The notes under the pieces were generated by a model. It was given only the letters and a program-made list of their open reading frames with translations. It did no database searches and was not told where the DNA came from. A stretch of 40,882 nt of DNA from assembly GCA_903970465.1 (NCBI GenBank), contig CAJCIO010000020.1, forward strand, positions 1 through 40,882. Reading direction: 5' to 3'. The position numbers and the translations under genes are program-made. This stretch comes from Gammaproteobacteria bacterium (GTDB lineage Bacteria > Pseudomonadota > Gammaproteobacteria > Pseudomonadales > Pseudomonadaceae). Below, piece by piece: positions 18,464 through 27,673 of the stretch (positions within the stretch are counted from its first letter, which is position 1; each line of letters opens with the position of its first letter).

Positions 18464-18498
18464 TTATGATTACACTCTTGATTTTCCGGAGCCCACCC

Positions 18499-19170
18499 AT
18501 GCGCGTCCTGCTTGTAGAAGACCACCCGCAACTCGCCGACAGCGTGGCCCAGGCGCTGAAAAGCACTGGGCTGACCGTTGATGTTTTGCATGATGGTGTC
18601 GCGGCCGACCTGGCGCTGGCCAGCGAAGAATATGCCGTTGTGGTGCTGGACGTCGGCCTGCCGCGCCTGGACGGTTTCGAGGTACTGGCGCGTCTGCGCG
18701 GGCGCGGGCGTAACACCCCGGTGCTGATGCTGACCGCTCGCAGCGACGTCAAGGATCGCGTGCATGGCCTCAATCTGGGCGCCGATGATTACCTGGCCAA
18801 GCCCTTCGAACTCACCGAGCTCGAAGCGCGGGTCAAGGCACTGCTGCGCCGCAGCGTACTGGGCGGGGAGCGCCAGCAACGCTGCGGGGCCCTGGTCTAT
18901 GACCTCGACACCCGGCGCTTCACTCTGGGCGACGAGGTGCTGACCTTGACCTCCCGCGAGCAGGCCGTGCTGGAAGCCTTGATTGCCCGTCCCGGACGAG
19001 TGATGAGCAAGGAGCAACTCGCCGCCCAGGTGTTCGGTCTGGACGAAGAAGCCAGCAGCGATGCCATCGAAATCTACGTTCATCGCTTGCGCAAGAAACT
19101 CGACGGGCACCCGGTGGCCATCGTCACCTTCCGCGGCCTCGGCTACCTGCTGGAGCAACGCGATGCGTGA
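18499..19170 (+). CDS. tctD: Two-component response regulator TctD
   Basis: A 223-residue OmpR-family regulator. The receiver domain (1-115) has the acidic pair ED (VEDHPQ), the phosphoacceptor Asp51 in VLDVGLPRLDG, a conserved Thr in MLTARSD and Lys in YLAKPFEL. The C-terminal winged helix (about 125-220) ends in YVHRLRKKLDGHPVAIVTFRGLGYLL, typical of the OmpR class. GGAG lies 7 bases before ATG 18499; an upstream in-frame start at 18466 is unsupported. It overlaps tctE by 8 bases. It follows the tct transport genes, so it is assigned to their control by position. Confidence 0.92.
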   Translation: MRVLLVEDHPQLADSVAQALKSTGLTVDVLHDGVAADLALASEEYAVVVLDVGLPRLDGFEVLARLRGRGRNTPVLMLTARSDVKDRVHGLNLGADDYLAKPFELTELEARVKALLRRSVLGGERQQRCGALVYDLDTRRFTLGDEVLTLTSREQAVLEALIARPGRVMSKEQLAAQVFGLDEEASSDAIEIYVHRLRKKLDGHPVAIVTFRGLGYLLEQRDA

Positions 19171-20542
19171 ACCCGGCAGCCTGCGCGGGCGGCTGTTATG
19201 GAACCTCGGTACCTTGTTGACGGTGCTGATGCTGGCCAGCGGCCTGAGCGCTTACTGGAATGGCCGGGAAGCGGCGGACATCGCCTACGATCGCACCCTG
19301 CTCGCGTCGGCCCGCACCATCGCCGCCGGGCTGTCCGAACGCGATGGCCTGCTCAGCGCCGACGTGCCGTATCTGGCCCTCGATCCCTTCGCTTACGACA
19401 GCGCCGGGCATATCTACTACCAAGTCATCGACATCGACAAAAAACTGATCTCCGGCTACGAGAACTTGCCCGGCCCACCGCCGGGCACCCTGCGCACTGA
19501 CGACTATCCAGCACTGGCCAGCTTCTACAACGCGCGCTATCAGGGGCAGAACGTGCGGGTGGTGAGCTTGCTCAAGGCGGTGGTCGAGCCGGGCATGAAC
19601 GGCATGGCCGAAGTGCGCGTCGCCGAGACCGACGAAGCCCGTGAGGCCATGGCCCGCAGTTTGATGGCCGATACCCTGCTGCGCCTGGGCATGCTGGGCC
19701 TGGGCGCGCTGGTGCTGGTGTGGTTTACCGTGAGCGCCGCGTTGCGGCCGCTGGAGCGCTTGCGCGGCGCCGTGGAGGACCGCGCCCCCGACGACCTGCG
19801 GCCGCTGCCCGAGGTCGAGGTGCAGCGCGAGCTGCTGCCGCTGGTGCAGGCCCTCAATCACTTCACCGAGCGCCTGCGCCGCCAATTCGAGCGCCAGGCG
19901 CAGTTCATCGCCGATGCCGCCCATGAATTACGCACGCCGTTGGCTGCACTCAAGGCGCGGCTCGAACTGGGTTTGCGCGCCCCTGAACCGCAGGTGTGGC
20001 GCGACACCTTGAACGCGGCGGGGCAGAGCACCGATCGCCTGACCCATCTGGCCAACCAACTGCTGTCGCTGGCGCGGGTCGAGAACGGCGCGCGGGCCAT
20101 CGCCGAAGGTGGCGCCCAGCGCCTGGACCTGACCGCGTTGGCGCGAGAGCTGGGCATGGCCATGGCGCCACTGGCCCACGCCCGCGGTGTGTCCCTGGCG
20201 CTGGAAGCTGACGAACCGGTATGGCTGCTGGGTGAGCCGACACTGCTCAATGAACTGCTCAGCAATCTGGTCGACAACGCCTTGGCGCACACCCGTGCCA
20301 ACGTGATTCTGCGGGTCAAGGCACCCGGTGTGCTGGAGGTGGAAGACGACGGGCCGGGTATTCCCCTGGAAGAGCGCGAGCGCGTGTTCGAGCGCTTCTA
20401 CCGACGCAATCAATACAGCGCTGGCACCGGCCTGGGTCTGGCCATTGTCGGAGAGATCTGCACGGCGCATCTGGCGCGTATCAGCCTCCACGACGGCGAG
20501 GCCGGCGGGCTCAAGGTTCGGGTCAGTTTTCCACCGCGCTGA
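19163..20542 (+). CDS. tctE: Two-component sensor kinase TctE
   Basis: A 459-residue membrane sensor kinase. A first membrane segment (about 12-30) and a second (about 170-190, LRLGMLGLGALVLVWFTVSA) bracket a periplasmic sensor domain of the TctE type. A linker follows, then the dimerisation domain with the phosphorylated His254 in AAHELRTPLAALKARLELG, then the ATPase domain with N box (ELLSNLVDNALAHT), DDGPGIP and GTGLGLAIV. It phosphorylates TctD in response to an extracytoplasmic tricarboxylate, by family knowledge. The start overlaps tctD by 8 bases. The gene ends 9 bases from the convergent HDOD gene. Confidence 0.93.
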   Translation: MREPGSLRGRLLWNLGTLLTVLMLASGLSAYWNGREAADIAYDRTLLASARTIAAGLSERDGLLSADVPYLALDPFAYDSAGHIYYQVIDIDKKLISGYENLPGPPPGTLRTDDYPALASFYNARYQGQNVRVVSLLKAVVEPGMNGMAEVRVAETDEAREAMARSLMADTLLRLGMLGLGALVLVWFTVSAALRPLERLRGAVEDRAPDDLRPLPEVEVQRELLPLVQALNHFTERLRRQFERQAQFIADAAHELRTPLAALKARLELGLRAPEPQVWRDTLNAAGQSTDRLTHLANQLLSLARVENGARAIAEGGAQRLDLTALARELGMAMAPLAHARGVSLALEADEPVWLLGEPTLLNELLSNLVDNALAHTRANVILRVKAPGVLEVEDDGPGIPLEERERVFERFYRRNQYSAGTGLGLAIVGEICTAHLARISLHDGEAGGLKVRVSFPPR

Positions 20543-20551
20543 AGGCGTGGT

Positions 20552-21364
20552 TTATGCCAGCAGTTGCCGCGCGCTGGTCAACTCGTCGTGGCTCATCGGT
20601 GGGCGATCGCCCAGCCCCAGGCGTTGCCAGCTGGCCAGGCTGCTGACCGAGGCGCCTTCACGGGCGGGTTGATTGAGCAGGCTGGCGATCTGGACGACGT
20701 CCGCATAATCGGCCGCCCCCGGGTCGCGATGCAGTTGCAGATAGCATTCGGGAACATTGGCCAGCGGCGCCGGGAAATCCCATTTTTTGAGGATGCGCTC
20801 GCCGATCAGCGGGTGGATACGGTCGATCACGTGATTCAGGCAGATGGGGTCGGACAGCAGCTCGTTGTGTTCTTCGGCATAGATCAGGATCGGCAGAGCG
20901 CCGATCTGGTGGATCATTCCGGCCAGCGCCGCCTGATCGGGTTTGAGGCCGCTTGCGCTGTGCCGGCAAAGCTCGTAGGCGATGCCGGCGGTCTGCACGC
21001 TGGTGGTCCAGATATCGCGCATCTTCTGTTCGACCACCGAGGAGCGGGCGTTGAAGATCTGCTCCATCACCAGGCCGATGGCCAGGTTGCAGCTGTAATT
21101 GACGCCCAGCCGGGTGATTGCCGTGTGCAGCGCGGTGACTTCGCAGCTGCCCCGCAACAGGGGGCTATTGACCACTTTTATCAAGCGTGCGGACAGGGCG
21201 ATATCGCGGCCGATGACCTTGCTCAGTTCGCTGACGTTGATGTCGCGGTCTTCAGCGGCTTCGCGGATCTGCAGGGCCACCTCAGGCAGTGTCGGCAGCA
21301 TCAGATCGTCCCTGTCGATCGCTGCCAGCAGGTCCTTTTGAACGGTTTCCGCCAGGTTGCTCAT
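20552..21364 (-). CDS. HDOD domain protein
   Basis: A 270-residue protein made almost entirely of an HDOD domain (about residues 20-220): LPTLPEVALQIREAAEDRD at the start, then ISELSKVIGRDIALSARLIKVVNS-type sequence, TAITRLGVNYSCNLAIGL and GMIHQIGALPIL. HDOD domains resemble HD phosphohydrolases but lack the full metal-binding set, and serve signalling roles (motility, chemotaxis, stress) in proteobacteria. The ATG at 21364 has GAG 4-6 bases upstream; the longer frame to 21433 lacks support. Specific role unknown. Confidence 0.88.
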   Translation of the reverse strand: MSNLAETVQKDLLAAIDRDDLMLPTLPEVALQIREAAEDRDINVSELSKVIGRDIALSARLIKVVNSPLLRGSCEVTALHTAITRLGVNYSCNLAIGLVMEQIFNARSSVVEQKMRDIWTTSVQTAGIAYELCRHSASGLKPDQAALAGMIHQIGALPILIYAEEHNELLSDPICLNHVIDRIHPLIGERILKKWDFPAPLANVPECYLQLHRDPGAADYADVVQIASLLNQPAREGASVSSLASWQRLGLGDRPPMSHDELTSARQLLA

Positions 21365-21440
21365 CTCGGTACTCGAAAGTGGGTGCGGTGCTGAACGGCT
21401 GGGCTTGCAGGCACCTTTGGGAACGCTTGGCACACTGGAT

Positions 21441-22424
21441 TCAGCGCTGGATCTCGCGATCGCGGTCCAGCTCGTAGGGCAGCGTCAGCAGCCTCAGCGA
21501 CGGGCCGTTGGCGTCGCCGAGGTGAATCCCGCCGCCTTCGACGGCATCGGCCTGCAGCACGGCCAGCAATTCGATACCGCTGGCGGCCTGGGCGGCCAGT
21601 ACCACCTCGCCGATGGCGCTGGTGCGGCTGGGTTCGAACAACGGCGTGCCGGGCTTGGGCAGGGTTTCAGCGGCCAGGGCAACACGGTACAAGCGACGCT
21701 TGAGTTTGCCCAGGTACTGCATGCGCGCGACGATTTCTTGTCCGGTATAGCAGCCTTTCTTGAAGCTGACACCGCCCACGGCTTGCAGGTTGAGCATCTG
21801 CGGGATGAACAGTTCGCGGGTCTGGGCCATGACCTGGCCGATGCCGGCGCGCACCTGGCCCAGCAACCAGTCGTTGAGTGGTGCTTGCGGCAGATGCGCG
21901 GCAAGTTTTGCCTGCAGGGCGGACGCCTGCTCGGCAGGCCCCCAGAGTTCGACACGGTCGGCGGAGGCGCGAACGGCGATCAGCTCCCCGGCCCGGGCGA
22001 CGCTGTGGGTGTCCTCGGCCAGCTTCAGACCAAGCTCCTCGAGCAGCGCCTGGCTGGGATCGCTGGTATCACGTGTGCCGGCATCGCCCAGTGGCGACTG
22101 CTGCAGGCCGAAACGGACCCACGCGGTGCTTTCGTCGGTGAGCTTGGATTTGGAGAACACTGCGTATTTTTTCAGATCCGCCAGTTGCGGTTCGATCAGC
22201 TCGCTGATCATCGCCAGCAGGCAGCCGTCACCTTGCAACAAGATGCGAAAGCTGGACTGCATGCGGCCTTTCTGCGTGCAGCGCGCGCCTAGGCTGGCGT
22301 GATCCTGATCCAGGTAATTGAGGTTGCAGGTCAGTTGACCTTGCAGAAACTTGCTGGCATCTGAGCCACGCACGGCAACAACGCCCTCGTGGGACAGCGG
22401 GCAGAAAAAAGCGGAATCGGCCAT
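21441..22424 (-). CDS. ygfZ: tRNA-modifying/Fe-S assembly protein YgfZ
   Basis: A 327-residue folate-binding protein related to GcvT. The signature KGCYTGQE with Cys225 is present, as is the N-terminal segment [10 protein letters not shown]. YgfZ helps assembly or repair of certain Fe-S enzymes (for example MiaB) and depends on tetrahydrofolate. The start at 22424 ([10 protein letters not shown]) has only a weak ribosome site; the frame extends to 22460 but homologues begin at this Met. It is divergent from sdhE, in the arrangement conserved in Pseudomonas. Confidence 0.92.
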   Translation of the reverse strand: MADSAFFCPLSHEGVVAVRGSDASKFLQGQLTCNLNYLDQDHASLGARCTQKGRMQSSFRILLQGDGCLLAMISELIEPQLADLKKYAVFSKSKLTDESTAWVRFGLQQSPLGDAGTRDTSDPSQALLEELGLKLAEDTHSVARAGELIAVRASADRVELWGPAEQASALQAKLAAHLPQAPLNDWLLGQVRAGIGQVMAQTRELFIPQMLNLQAVGGVSFKKGCYTGQEIVARMQYLGKLKRRLYRVALAAETLPKPGTPLFEPSRTSAIGEVVLAAQAASGIELLAVLQADAVEGGGIHLGDANGPSLRLLTLPYELDRDREIQR

Positions 22425-22616
22425 GGGTCTTCGCAGTGGAAAGAGACTGGCGCCCATCATAGTGCGCCACCGGGCAAATGGGTAGGGACCGTGGTGGTCG
22501 TGACCTTGTCCGGCGTGCGCCGCAAGGCGATATACCCCGCAAACACTTCGCCGATGGTCGCGGATGCCCCGGCATCGTCCCCTCTGTATACTGGCCGCCT
22601 ATTTGAGGAGAGCTCC

Positions 22617-22871
22617 ATGGTCGAAGATATTGAACTCAACCGGCTCTACTGGCATAGCCGCCGCGGCATGCTCGAGCTGGATGTGCTGCTGGTGCCGTTT
22701 GTCCGGGAGGTCTACCCGCACTTGGGGGATGTCGATCGCGAGTGCTACCGCAAGCTGCTGGAGTGCGAGGATCAGGACATGTTCGGCTGGTTCATGGAGC
22801 GTGCCGAGTCCGAAGATCCCGAGTTGCAGCGCATGGTTCGCATGATTCTGGACCGTGTCCAGCCCAAGTGA
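22617..22871 (+). CDS. sdhE: FAD assembly factor SdhE
   Basis: An 84-residue protein with the SdhE/YgfY signature RRGMLELD at residues 15-22 and the helical core [19 protein letters not shown]. SdhE promotes covalent attachment of FAD to succinate dehydrogenase subunit SdhA. The ATG at 22617 has a strong GAGGAG ribosome site 6-7 bases upstream. It overlaps the next gene (ygfX) by 17 bases, as expected for the sdhE-ygfX pair. Confidence 0.95.
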   Translation: MVEDIELNRLYWHSRRGMLELDVLLVPFVREVYPHLGDVDRECYRKLLECEDQDMFGWFMERAESEDPELQRMVRMILDRVQPK

Positions 22872-23331
22872 TCGGTTCGAGTGCCGCTGGCAAGCGTCCC
22901 GGCGCTTGTCGGCAGTGTGCGCGGGTGGGCACCTGCTGGCGTTGCTGGCTTGCCTGATGCTCGCGGTGCCCGGGGCTGTGAAGCTGGCCTTGTTGGCGCT
23001 GTGCCTGGCCCATGCTGTCTGGGTCATGCCTCGACAGGTGCTGCTGAATCATCCTTTGGCCGTGACCGGTTTGCGCCGCGACCGAAGTGGCTGGCAGCTA
23101 TGGAGCAAGCGGGCAGGGTGGCAGCCGGTGCAGCTGCGCCATGACAGTGTGGCGCTGCCAGGGTGGGTGATCATTCGTTATCGCCGGCCAGGGCAGTGGT
23201 TCAGCCGCAGTGTGTGCATTCCCGCCGACGCTTTGCCTGCCGATCAGCACCGCCGCTTGCGGGTGCGACTGAAATTCAGCCGACGCAGATGGGCGGCAGT
23301 GGGAAGGCAGGCTGATGTGCGGCGCCGCTGA
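22855..23331 (+). CDS. ygfX: YgfX-like (CptA family) inner-membrane protein
   Basis: A 158-residue protein. Two hydrophobic segments (about 22-40 and 42-58, [31 protein letters not shown]) make a helical hairpin, and the rest is a basic cytoplasmic domain. This is the layout of YgfX/CptA, the membrane partner encoded next to SdhE. It begins with GTG at 22855 inside the end of sdhE. Sequence is weakly conserved in this family, so the call depends partly on the neighbour. In enterobacteria it has been described as a toxin-like inhibitor of cell division; I do not infer that here. Confidence 0.78.
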   Translation: MSSPSDRFECRWQASRRLSAVCAGGHLLALLACLMLAVPGAVKLALLALCLAHAVWVMPRQVLLNHPLAVTGLRRDRSGWQLWSKRAGWQPVQLRHDSVALPGWVIIRYRRPGQWFSRSVCIPADALPADQHRRLRVRLKFSRRRWAAVGRQADVRRR

Positions 23332-23332
23332 T

Positions 23333-23414
23333 GGCCTCTTCGCGAGCAAGCTTTGCTCCCACAGCGGCAGTTCCTGAGTGATGTACTTGTGGGAGCATGG
23401 CTTGCCCGCGAAGG
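23333..23414. repeat. REPIN between ygfX and nadB
   Basis: GGCCTCTTCGCGAGCAAGC and the inverted copy GGAGCATGGCTTGCCCGCG form a hairpin between convergent genes. It fills the gap almost exactly and could serve as the two-sided transcript end. Confidence 0.85.
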
Positions 23415-25028
23415 CTACACTGCGGTATTCGGGTCCAGCACCGTGTCCACTGCCTCGTCCAGCATCAATGGATAATCCAGGGTGTAATGCAGCCCGCGCG
23501 ATTCCTTGCGCTCCATGGCCGAGCGAATCATCAGTTCAGCCACCTGGGCCAGATTGCGCAGCTCGATCAAATCGCGGCTGACTTTATAGTTGCTGTAGAA
23601 CTCGTCGATCTCGTCCAGCAGCAAGCGCACCCGGTGTTGGGCGCGCTGCAGCCGCTTGGTGGTGCGCACGATTCCCACGTAGTCCCACATGAAGCGCCGC
23701 AGCTCGTCCCAGTTGTGGGCGATGATCACATCTTCATCCGAATCGGTGACCTGGCTGGCGTCCCAGCGCGGCAACTGCTCGGGCATCGGCGTGCTGGGCA
23801 GTTGCGCGATGATATCGGCGGCGGCCGATCGGCCATACACGAAGCATTCCAGCAGCGAGTTGCTGGCCATGCGGTTGGCACCATGCAGGCCGGTGAAACT
23901 GGTTTCGCCGATGGCATACAAGCCGGGTACGTCGGTGCGGCCTTGCTGATCGACCATTACGCCGCCGCAGGTGTAGTGCGCGGCGGGCACTACTGGGATG
24001 GGCTGGCGAGTGATATCGATACCGAACGTCAGGCAGCGTTCGTACACCGTGGGGAAGTGCGCTTTGACGAACTCTGCTGGCTTGTGGCTGATGTCGAGAT
24101 AGACGCAGTCGACCCCCAGGCGCTTCATCTCGTGGTCGATGGCGCGGGCCACGATGTCGCGCGGCGCCAATTCGCCACGCGGATCGAAGCGCGGCATGAA
24201 GCGATCGCCATTGGGCAGTTTGAGGATCGCGCCTTCGCCGCGTAGTGCCTCTGTGACCAGGAAGCTCTTGGCCTGTGGGTGATAAAGACACGTCGGGTGG
24301 AACTGGTTGAACTCCAGATTGGCAACCCGGCAGCCGGCGCGCCAGGCCATGGCGATGCCATCGCCGCACGCGCCATCGGGGTTGCTGGTATAGAGGTAGA
24401 CCTTGGCTGCGCCGCCTGTGGCGACGATGGTGAAGCGCGCGCCGAAGGTATCGACCTCGCCGCTGCGGCGGTCTAGCACGTAAGCGCCCAGGCAGCGATC
24501 ACCGCTCAGGCCTAGGCGTCGTTCGGTGATCAGGTCGACGGCGACCCGCTGTTCCAGCAATTCGATGTTCGGTCGTTGCCGCGCCTGTTCGAGCAGCGCG
24601 GTAAAGATCGCCGCGCCCGTGGCGTCTGCGGCGTGGATGATGCGCCGATGACTGTGGCCGCCTTCGCGGGTCAGGTGGTATTCGAAATGGCCGTCGTCGT
24701 GTTCGCTGCTGTCGTCGCGGGTGAAAGGCACGCCTTGGGCGATCAGCCATTCGATGGCTTCGCGGCTGTGCTCGACGGTAAAACGCACGGCATCTTCATG
24801 GCATAGGCCGCCGCCCGCATTGAGGGTGTCCTCGACATGGGATTGCACGGTGTCGGTATCGTCCAGCACCGCAGCGACGCCGCCCTGGGCCCAGAAAGTC
24901 GAGCCGTTATGCAGATCACCTTTGCTCAGGACCGCCACGCGTACATCGCTCGGCAGGTTCAGCGCCAGGCTCAAGCCGGCCGCGCCGCTGCCGATTACCA
25001 GAACATCATGTTGGAACTGTTGAGTCAT
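23415..25028 (-). CDS. nadB: L-aspartate oxidase
   Basis: A 537-residue flavoprotein that oxidises L-aspartate to iminoaspartate in the first step of NAD synthesis. The FAD-binding [10 protein letters not shown] is near the N-terminus, followed by [13 protein letters not shown], then [17 protein letters not shown] [20 protein letters not shown] and [21 protein letters not shown], all typical of NadB and the succinate dehydrogenase flavoprotein superfamily. The start at 25028 ([15 protein letters not shown]) is chosen from family alignment memory; the ribosome site is weak (GGAA). The frame open to 25082 lacks support. It is divergent from algU, as in other Pseudomonas. Confidence 0.95.
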   Translation of the reverse strand: MTQQFQHDVLVIGSGAAGLSLALNLPSDVRVAVLSKGDLHNGSTFWAQGGVAAVLDDTDTVQSHVEDTLNAGGGLCHEDAVRFTVEHSREAIEWLIAQGVPFTRDDSSEHDDGHFEYHLTREGGHSHRRIIHAADATGAAIFTALLEQARQRPNIELLEQRVAVDLITERRLGLSGDRCLGAYVLDRRSGEVDTFGARFTIVATGGAAKVYLYTSNPDGACGDGIAMAWRAGCRVANLEFNQFHPTCLYHPQAKSFLVTEALRGEGAILKLPNGDRFMPRFDPRGELAPRDIVARAIDHEMKRLGVDCVYLDISHKPAEFVKAHFPTVYERCLTFGIDITRQPIPVVPAAHYTCGGVMVDQQGRTDVPGLYAIGETSFTGLHGANRMASNSLLECFVYGRSAAADIIAQLPSTPMPEQLPRWDASQVTDSDEDVIIAHNWDELRRFMWDYVGIVRTTKRLQRAQHRVRLLLDEIDEFYSNYKVSRDLIELRNLAQVAELMIRSAMERKESRGLHYTLDYPLMLDEAVDTVLDPNTAV

Positions 25029-25141
25029 TATTATGATTCCACGAGACGACTGACGAAGGCGGGGCAGGCCGCCAATAATCAAGCTCTATCGAGGTCGAAG
25101 CGTTGCTGCGCCCGGATCCGGTGCGTTTGCCGTGTCGATTG

Positions 25142-25156
25142 AGGGAAACGTTCCCT
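25142..25156. promoter_or_regulatory. Palindrome AGGGAA-ACG-TTCCCT, possible operator
   Basis: Six-base arms flank a 3-base centre, just downstream of a possible nadB -10 box (minus strand) and about 65 bp upstream of the first algU promoter. It would suit a dimeric regulator. The regulator is unknown. Confidence 0.35.
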
Positions 25157-25222
25157 AGTATATAGACAGGCGTAGCGGCACAATAGTGAGCTGCATCGCA
25201 CGAAAGCTTGAGAATTCAGGGG

Positions 25223-25250
25223 GAACTTTCTGTATGGACGTTGAATCCAT
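25223..25250 (+). promoter_or_regulatory. Distal sigma-E (AlgU)-type promoter
   Basis: GAACTT at 25223-25228, a 17-base spacer and TCCAT at 25246-25250. The -35 box is perfect for the AlgU/RpoE class (GAACTT, 16-17, TCTGA-like); the -10 box is only partial. Confidence 0.45.
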
Positions 25251-25413
25251 AAGGGGTTACCTACAAAAGGTACAGCGTCGAATCGGCTGTGCACTTGCGC
25301 TTGCGAAGCACTTCGGGTTTCAACGACAAGATTATTGGCGCAGCCGGCCCGGTCCGTGCTGCGTTTTTCGTGCAACGCCCGCAAGGGCTGCAGGAAAACT
25401 TGCTTGAAGGGGA

Positions 25414-25440
25414 GAACTTTTGCGAAAAGCCCGAGTCTAT
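25414..25440 (+). promoter_or_regulatory. Proximal sigma-E (AlgU)-type promoter
   Basis: GAACTT at 25414-25419, exactly 16 bases, then TCTAT at 25436-25440, 59 bp before the algU start. Both boxes and the spacing fit the AlgU consensus, so the operon is probably autoregulated, as known for algU in P. aeruginosa. Confidence 0.7.
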
Positions 25441-25499
25441 GTTTGCAAGCCTGAACGATGCCTTTTGCGATGCTCCTTAACGTTCACTGAGGAGTGTGC

Positions 25500-26081
25500 A
25501 TGCTAACCCAGGAAGAGGATCAGCAGCTGGTCGAGCGCGTACAACGCGGAGACCGGCGAGCTTTCGATCTGTTAGTACTCAAGTACCAGCACAAGATTCT
25601 CGGATTGATCGTGCGTTTCGTGCACGACACTCATGAGGCGCAGGACGTCGCGCAGGAAGCGTTCATCAAGGCGTACCGGGCTCTTGGCAATTTTCGCGGT
25701 GATAGCGCGTTTTACACGTGGCTGTACCGTATCGCCATCAATACGGCGAAAAACTATCTGGTGTCCCGCGGACGCCGGCCGCCAGATAGCGATGTGAGTT
25801 CTGAAGACGCAGAGTTCTACGACGGCGATCACGGTCTCAAGGATCTTGAGTCTCCGGAGCGCGCTCTGCTGCGGGATGAAATCGAAGGCACTGTCCATCG
25901 CACCATCCAGCAACTGCCAGAAGATTTGCGTACGGCACTAACTTTACGTGAATTCGACGGTCTGAGTTATGAAGACATTGCGAGTGTCATGCAGTGTCCG
26001 GTGGGTACCGTTCGCTCTCGGATATTCCGAGCTCGGGAAGCCATCGATAAAGCCCTGCAGCCGTTGTTGCAGGAATCCTGA
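25500..26081 (+). CDS. algU: RNA polymerase sigma factor AlgU (RpoE-type)
   Basis: A 193-residue ECF sigma factor, the length of P. aeruginosa AlgU. Region 2 contains DTHEAQDVAQEAFIKAYRAL and the -10-reading SAFYTWLYRIAINTAKNYLV; region 4 contains LREFDGLSYEDIASVMQCPVGTVRSRIFRAREAI with its helix-turn-helix. AlgU directs genes for alginate, envelope stress and osmotic tolerance. The ATG at 25500 has GAGGAG 6 bases upstream; the GTG six bases earlier is less likely. The cognate anti-sigma gene mucA follows 30 bp later. Confidence 0.97.
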   Translation: MLTQEEDQQLVERVQRGDRRAFDLLVLKYQHKILGLIVRFVHDTHEAQDVAQEAFIKAYRALGNFRGDSAFYTWLYRIAINTAKNYLVSRGRRPPDSDVSSEDAEFYDGDHGLKDLESPERALLRDEIEGTVHRTIQQLPEDLRTALTLREFDGLSYEDIASVMQCPVGTVRSRIFRAREAIDKALQPLLQES

Positions 26082-26111
26082 GACAGCGGCGATAGCCAAG
26101 AGAGGAACGCC

Positions 26112-26708
26112 ATGAGTCGTGAAGCCCTGCAGGAATCGCTGTCCGCAGTGATGGATAACGAAGCGGACGAACTGGAAATACGTCGGGTACTGAGTGCCAT
26201 TGACGATGCCGAAACCCGTGCTACCTGGTCTCGCTACCAAGTTGCCCGTGCTGTGATGCACAAGGATTTGCTCGATCCCAAGCTGGATCTGGCTGCCGCT
26301 GTGTCCGCCGCACTGGCCGACGAGGCTGCGCCGGCCGCACCCAAGCCGCGTGCCTGGCGTAGTTTGGGTCGCTTGGCGGTCGCCGCTTCCGTTACCGTTG
26401 CCGTGTTGGCAGGCGTACGCTTGTACAACCACGACGAAGTCACTGGCGCACAGCTCGCTCAACAGCAACCTGCACAGTCGGGTCCGTCGGTGCCGCAGGC
26501 ACAGGGCCCTGCTGTATTGGCCAATTACACTGAAGGTGGCGAGCAGCCGAGCACCGGGCCGATGGCCAACGGCGTTCTGCAGAACCAGGCCGGCTGGCAA
26601 GACCAGAAGCTGCCAGGGTATCTGCGCCAGCATGCTCAGGAAGCTGCCGTGAAAGGTACTGATACCGCGCTGCCCTACGCTCGTGCTGCGAGCCTGGAAA
26701 ACCGGTAA
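26112..26708 (+). CDS. mucA: Anti-sigma factor MucA
   Basis: A 198-residue inner-membrane anti-sigma factor. The N-terminal 80 residues (SREALQESLSAVMDNEADELE, then RATWSRYQVARAVMHKD) are the RseA-like AlgU-binding domain. A single membrane helix lies at about 85-105 (LGRLAVAASVTVAVLAGVRL), and the periplasmic domain continues to a full-length C-terminus ending ASLENR. MucA holds AlgU at the membrane until proteolysis releases it. It is intact here: none of the truncating changes seen in mucoid isolates is present. mucB starts 8 bp downstream. Confidence 0.96.
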   Translation: MSREALQESLSAVMDNEADELEIRRVLSAIDDAETRATWSRYQVARAVMHKDLLDPKLDLAAAVSAALADEAAPAAPKPRAWRSLGRLAVAASVTVAVLAGVRLYNHDEVTGAQLAQQQPAQSGPSVPQAQGPAVLANYTEGGEQPSTGPMANGVLQNQAGWQDQKLPGYLRQHAQEAAVKGTDTALPYARAASLENR

Positions 26709-26716
26709 GGAGTTTC

Positions 26717-27673
26717 ATGCGCGGCTCAACCCTAGTCACGTTGTTGCTCGGTGGGTGTTTGAGCGTCCCGGCCTTCGCCGCCAGCGACGCTTCTCAATGG
26801 CTTAATCGCCTAGCGCAGGCCGAGCAGCAGCAGAGTTATCAGGGTACGTTCGTCTACGAACGCAGTGGCAGCTTCTCTACCCACGACATCTGGCATCGCG
26901 CCCAGAGCGGCAAAGTCAACGAGCGTCTGTTGCAGCTCGATGGCTCTGCCCAGGAAGTCGTGCGTGTGAACGGCCAGACGCAGTGCGTCAGCGGTGCTCT
27001 TGTGCCGGGCGTCAGCGTAGCCCCTGCCACTTCTCCCCGACCTCTCGATCCTTTGAAGCTCATGTCCTGGTACGACCTTTCGGTCGCCGGGGAGTCGCGC
27101 GTGGCTGGCCGCAAAGCCACCATCGTGACCATGACGCCCAAGGATCAGTACCGTTATGGCTTCGAACTGCATCTGGACAGCGAGACCGGCCTGCTGCTCA
27201 AGTCGTTGTTGCTCAACGACAAGGGGCAACTGCTGGAGCGTTTCCAGTTCACCCGTTTCGATCCGGCCAGTCCAAGCGATGCCGACCTGAGTGCCAGCAA
27301 GAACTGCAATCCGGTGGCACAAGTGGCTGCGGTCAAGGATCCGGCCGGGCCCATCAATTGGCATTCCGATTGGCTACCGCCCGGTTTCGAGCTGGCCAAC
27401 AGCGCAGTGCGCAAGGATCAAGACAGCAAATCGACGGTCAGTAGCCTGATGTACGACGACGGCCTCGCGCGTTTCTCGGTTTTCCTGGAGCCGCTCAATG
27501 GCGTCAAGGCTACGGATGCGCGGACCCAGCTAGGCCCGACCGCTGCCGTTTCGCGTCGTTTGAGCACATCAAAGGGCGACGTCATGGTCACGGTGGTGGG
27601 TGAAATTCCAATTGGCACCGCCGAGCGTATCGCCCTGTCGATGCGGCCTCTGGATCCCCAGGCGAAGCAATGA
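26717..27673 (+). CDS. mucB: Periplasmic sigma-factor regulator MucB
   Basis: A 318-residue RseB-family protein. A signal peptide ends near AFA-ASD (about residue 22). The mature N-terminal domain (QQQSYQGTFVYERSGSFSTHDIWH) has the LolA-like fold of RseB, and the smaller C-terminal domain begins near HSDWLPPGFEL. MucB binds the periplasmic part of MucA, shields it from cleavage and senses mislocalised lipids or lipopolysaccharide. AGGAG lies 5 bases upstream of the ATG. Its stop overlaps the ATG of a short frame discussed below. Confidence 0.95.
   Translation: MRGSTLVTLLLGGCLSVPAFAASDASQWLNRLAQAEQQQSYQGTFVYERSGSFSTHDIWHRAQSGKVNERLLQLDGSAQEVVRVNGQTQCVSGALVPGVSVAPATSPRPLDPLKLMSWYDLSVAGESRVAGRKATIVTMTPKDQYRYGFELHLDSETGLLLKSLLLNDKGQLLERFQFTRFDPASPSDADLSASKNCNPVAQVAAVKDPAGPINWHSDWLPPGFELANSAVRKDQDSKSTVSSLMYDDGLARFSVFLEPLNGVKATDARTQLGPTAAVSRRLSTSKGDVMVTVVGEIPIGTAERIALSMRPLDPQAKQ

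Larger units (their letters stand above)
25029..25499. other. nadB-algU intergenic region (471 bp)
   Basis: No gene is supported here. The region holds an imperfect palindrome (25142-25156), two sigma-E-type promoters for algU and a long untranslated leader. On the minus strand TATACT at about 25158-25163 next to the palindrome is a candidate -10 box for nadB, with TTGTGC upstream at a short 15-base spacing. The palindrome would then overlap the nadB transcription start. Confidence 0.6.

Noticed and set aside
25234..25407. Short plus-strand frame in the algU leader (MDVESIRGYL)
   Set aside because: No ribosome site, it overlaps promoter sequence and resembles nothing; treated as leader DNA.
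26112..26708. Checked mucA for a mucoidy-type truncation
   Set aside because: The frame is complete at 198 residues with its membrane helix and periplasmic tail intact.
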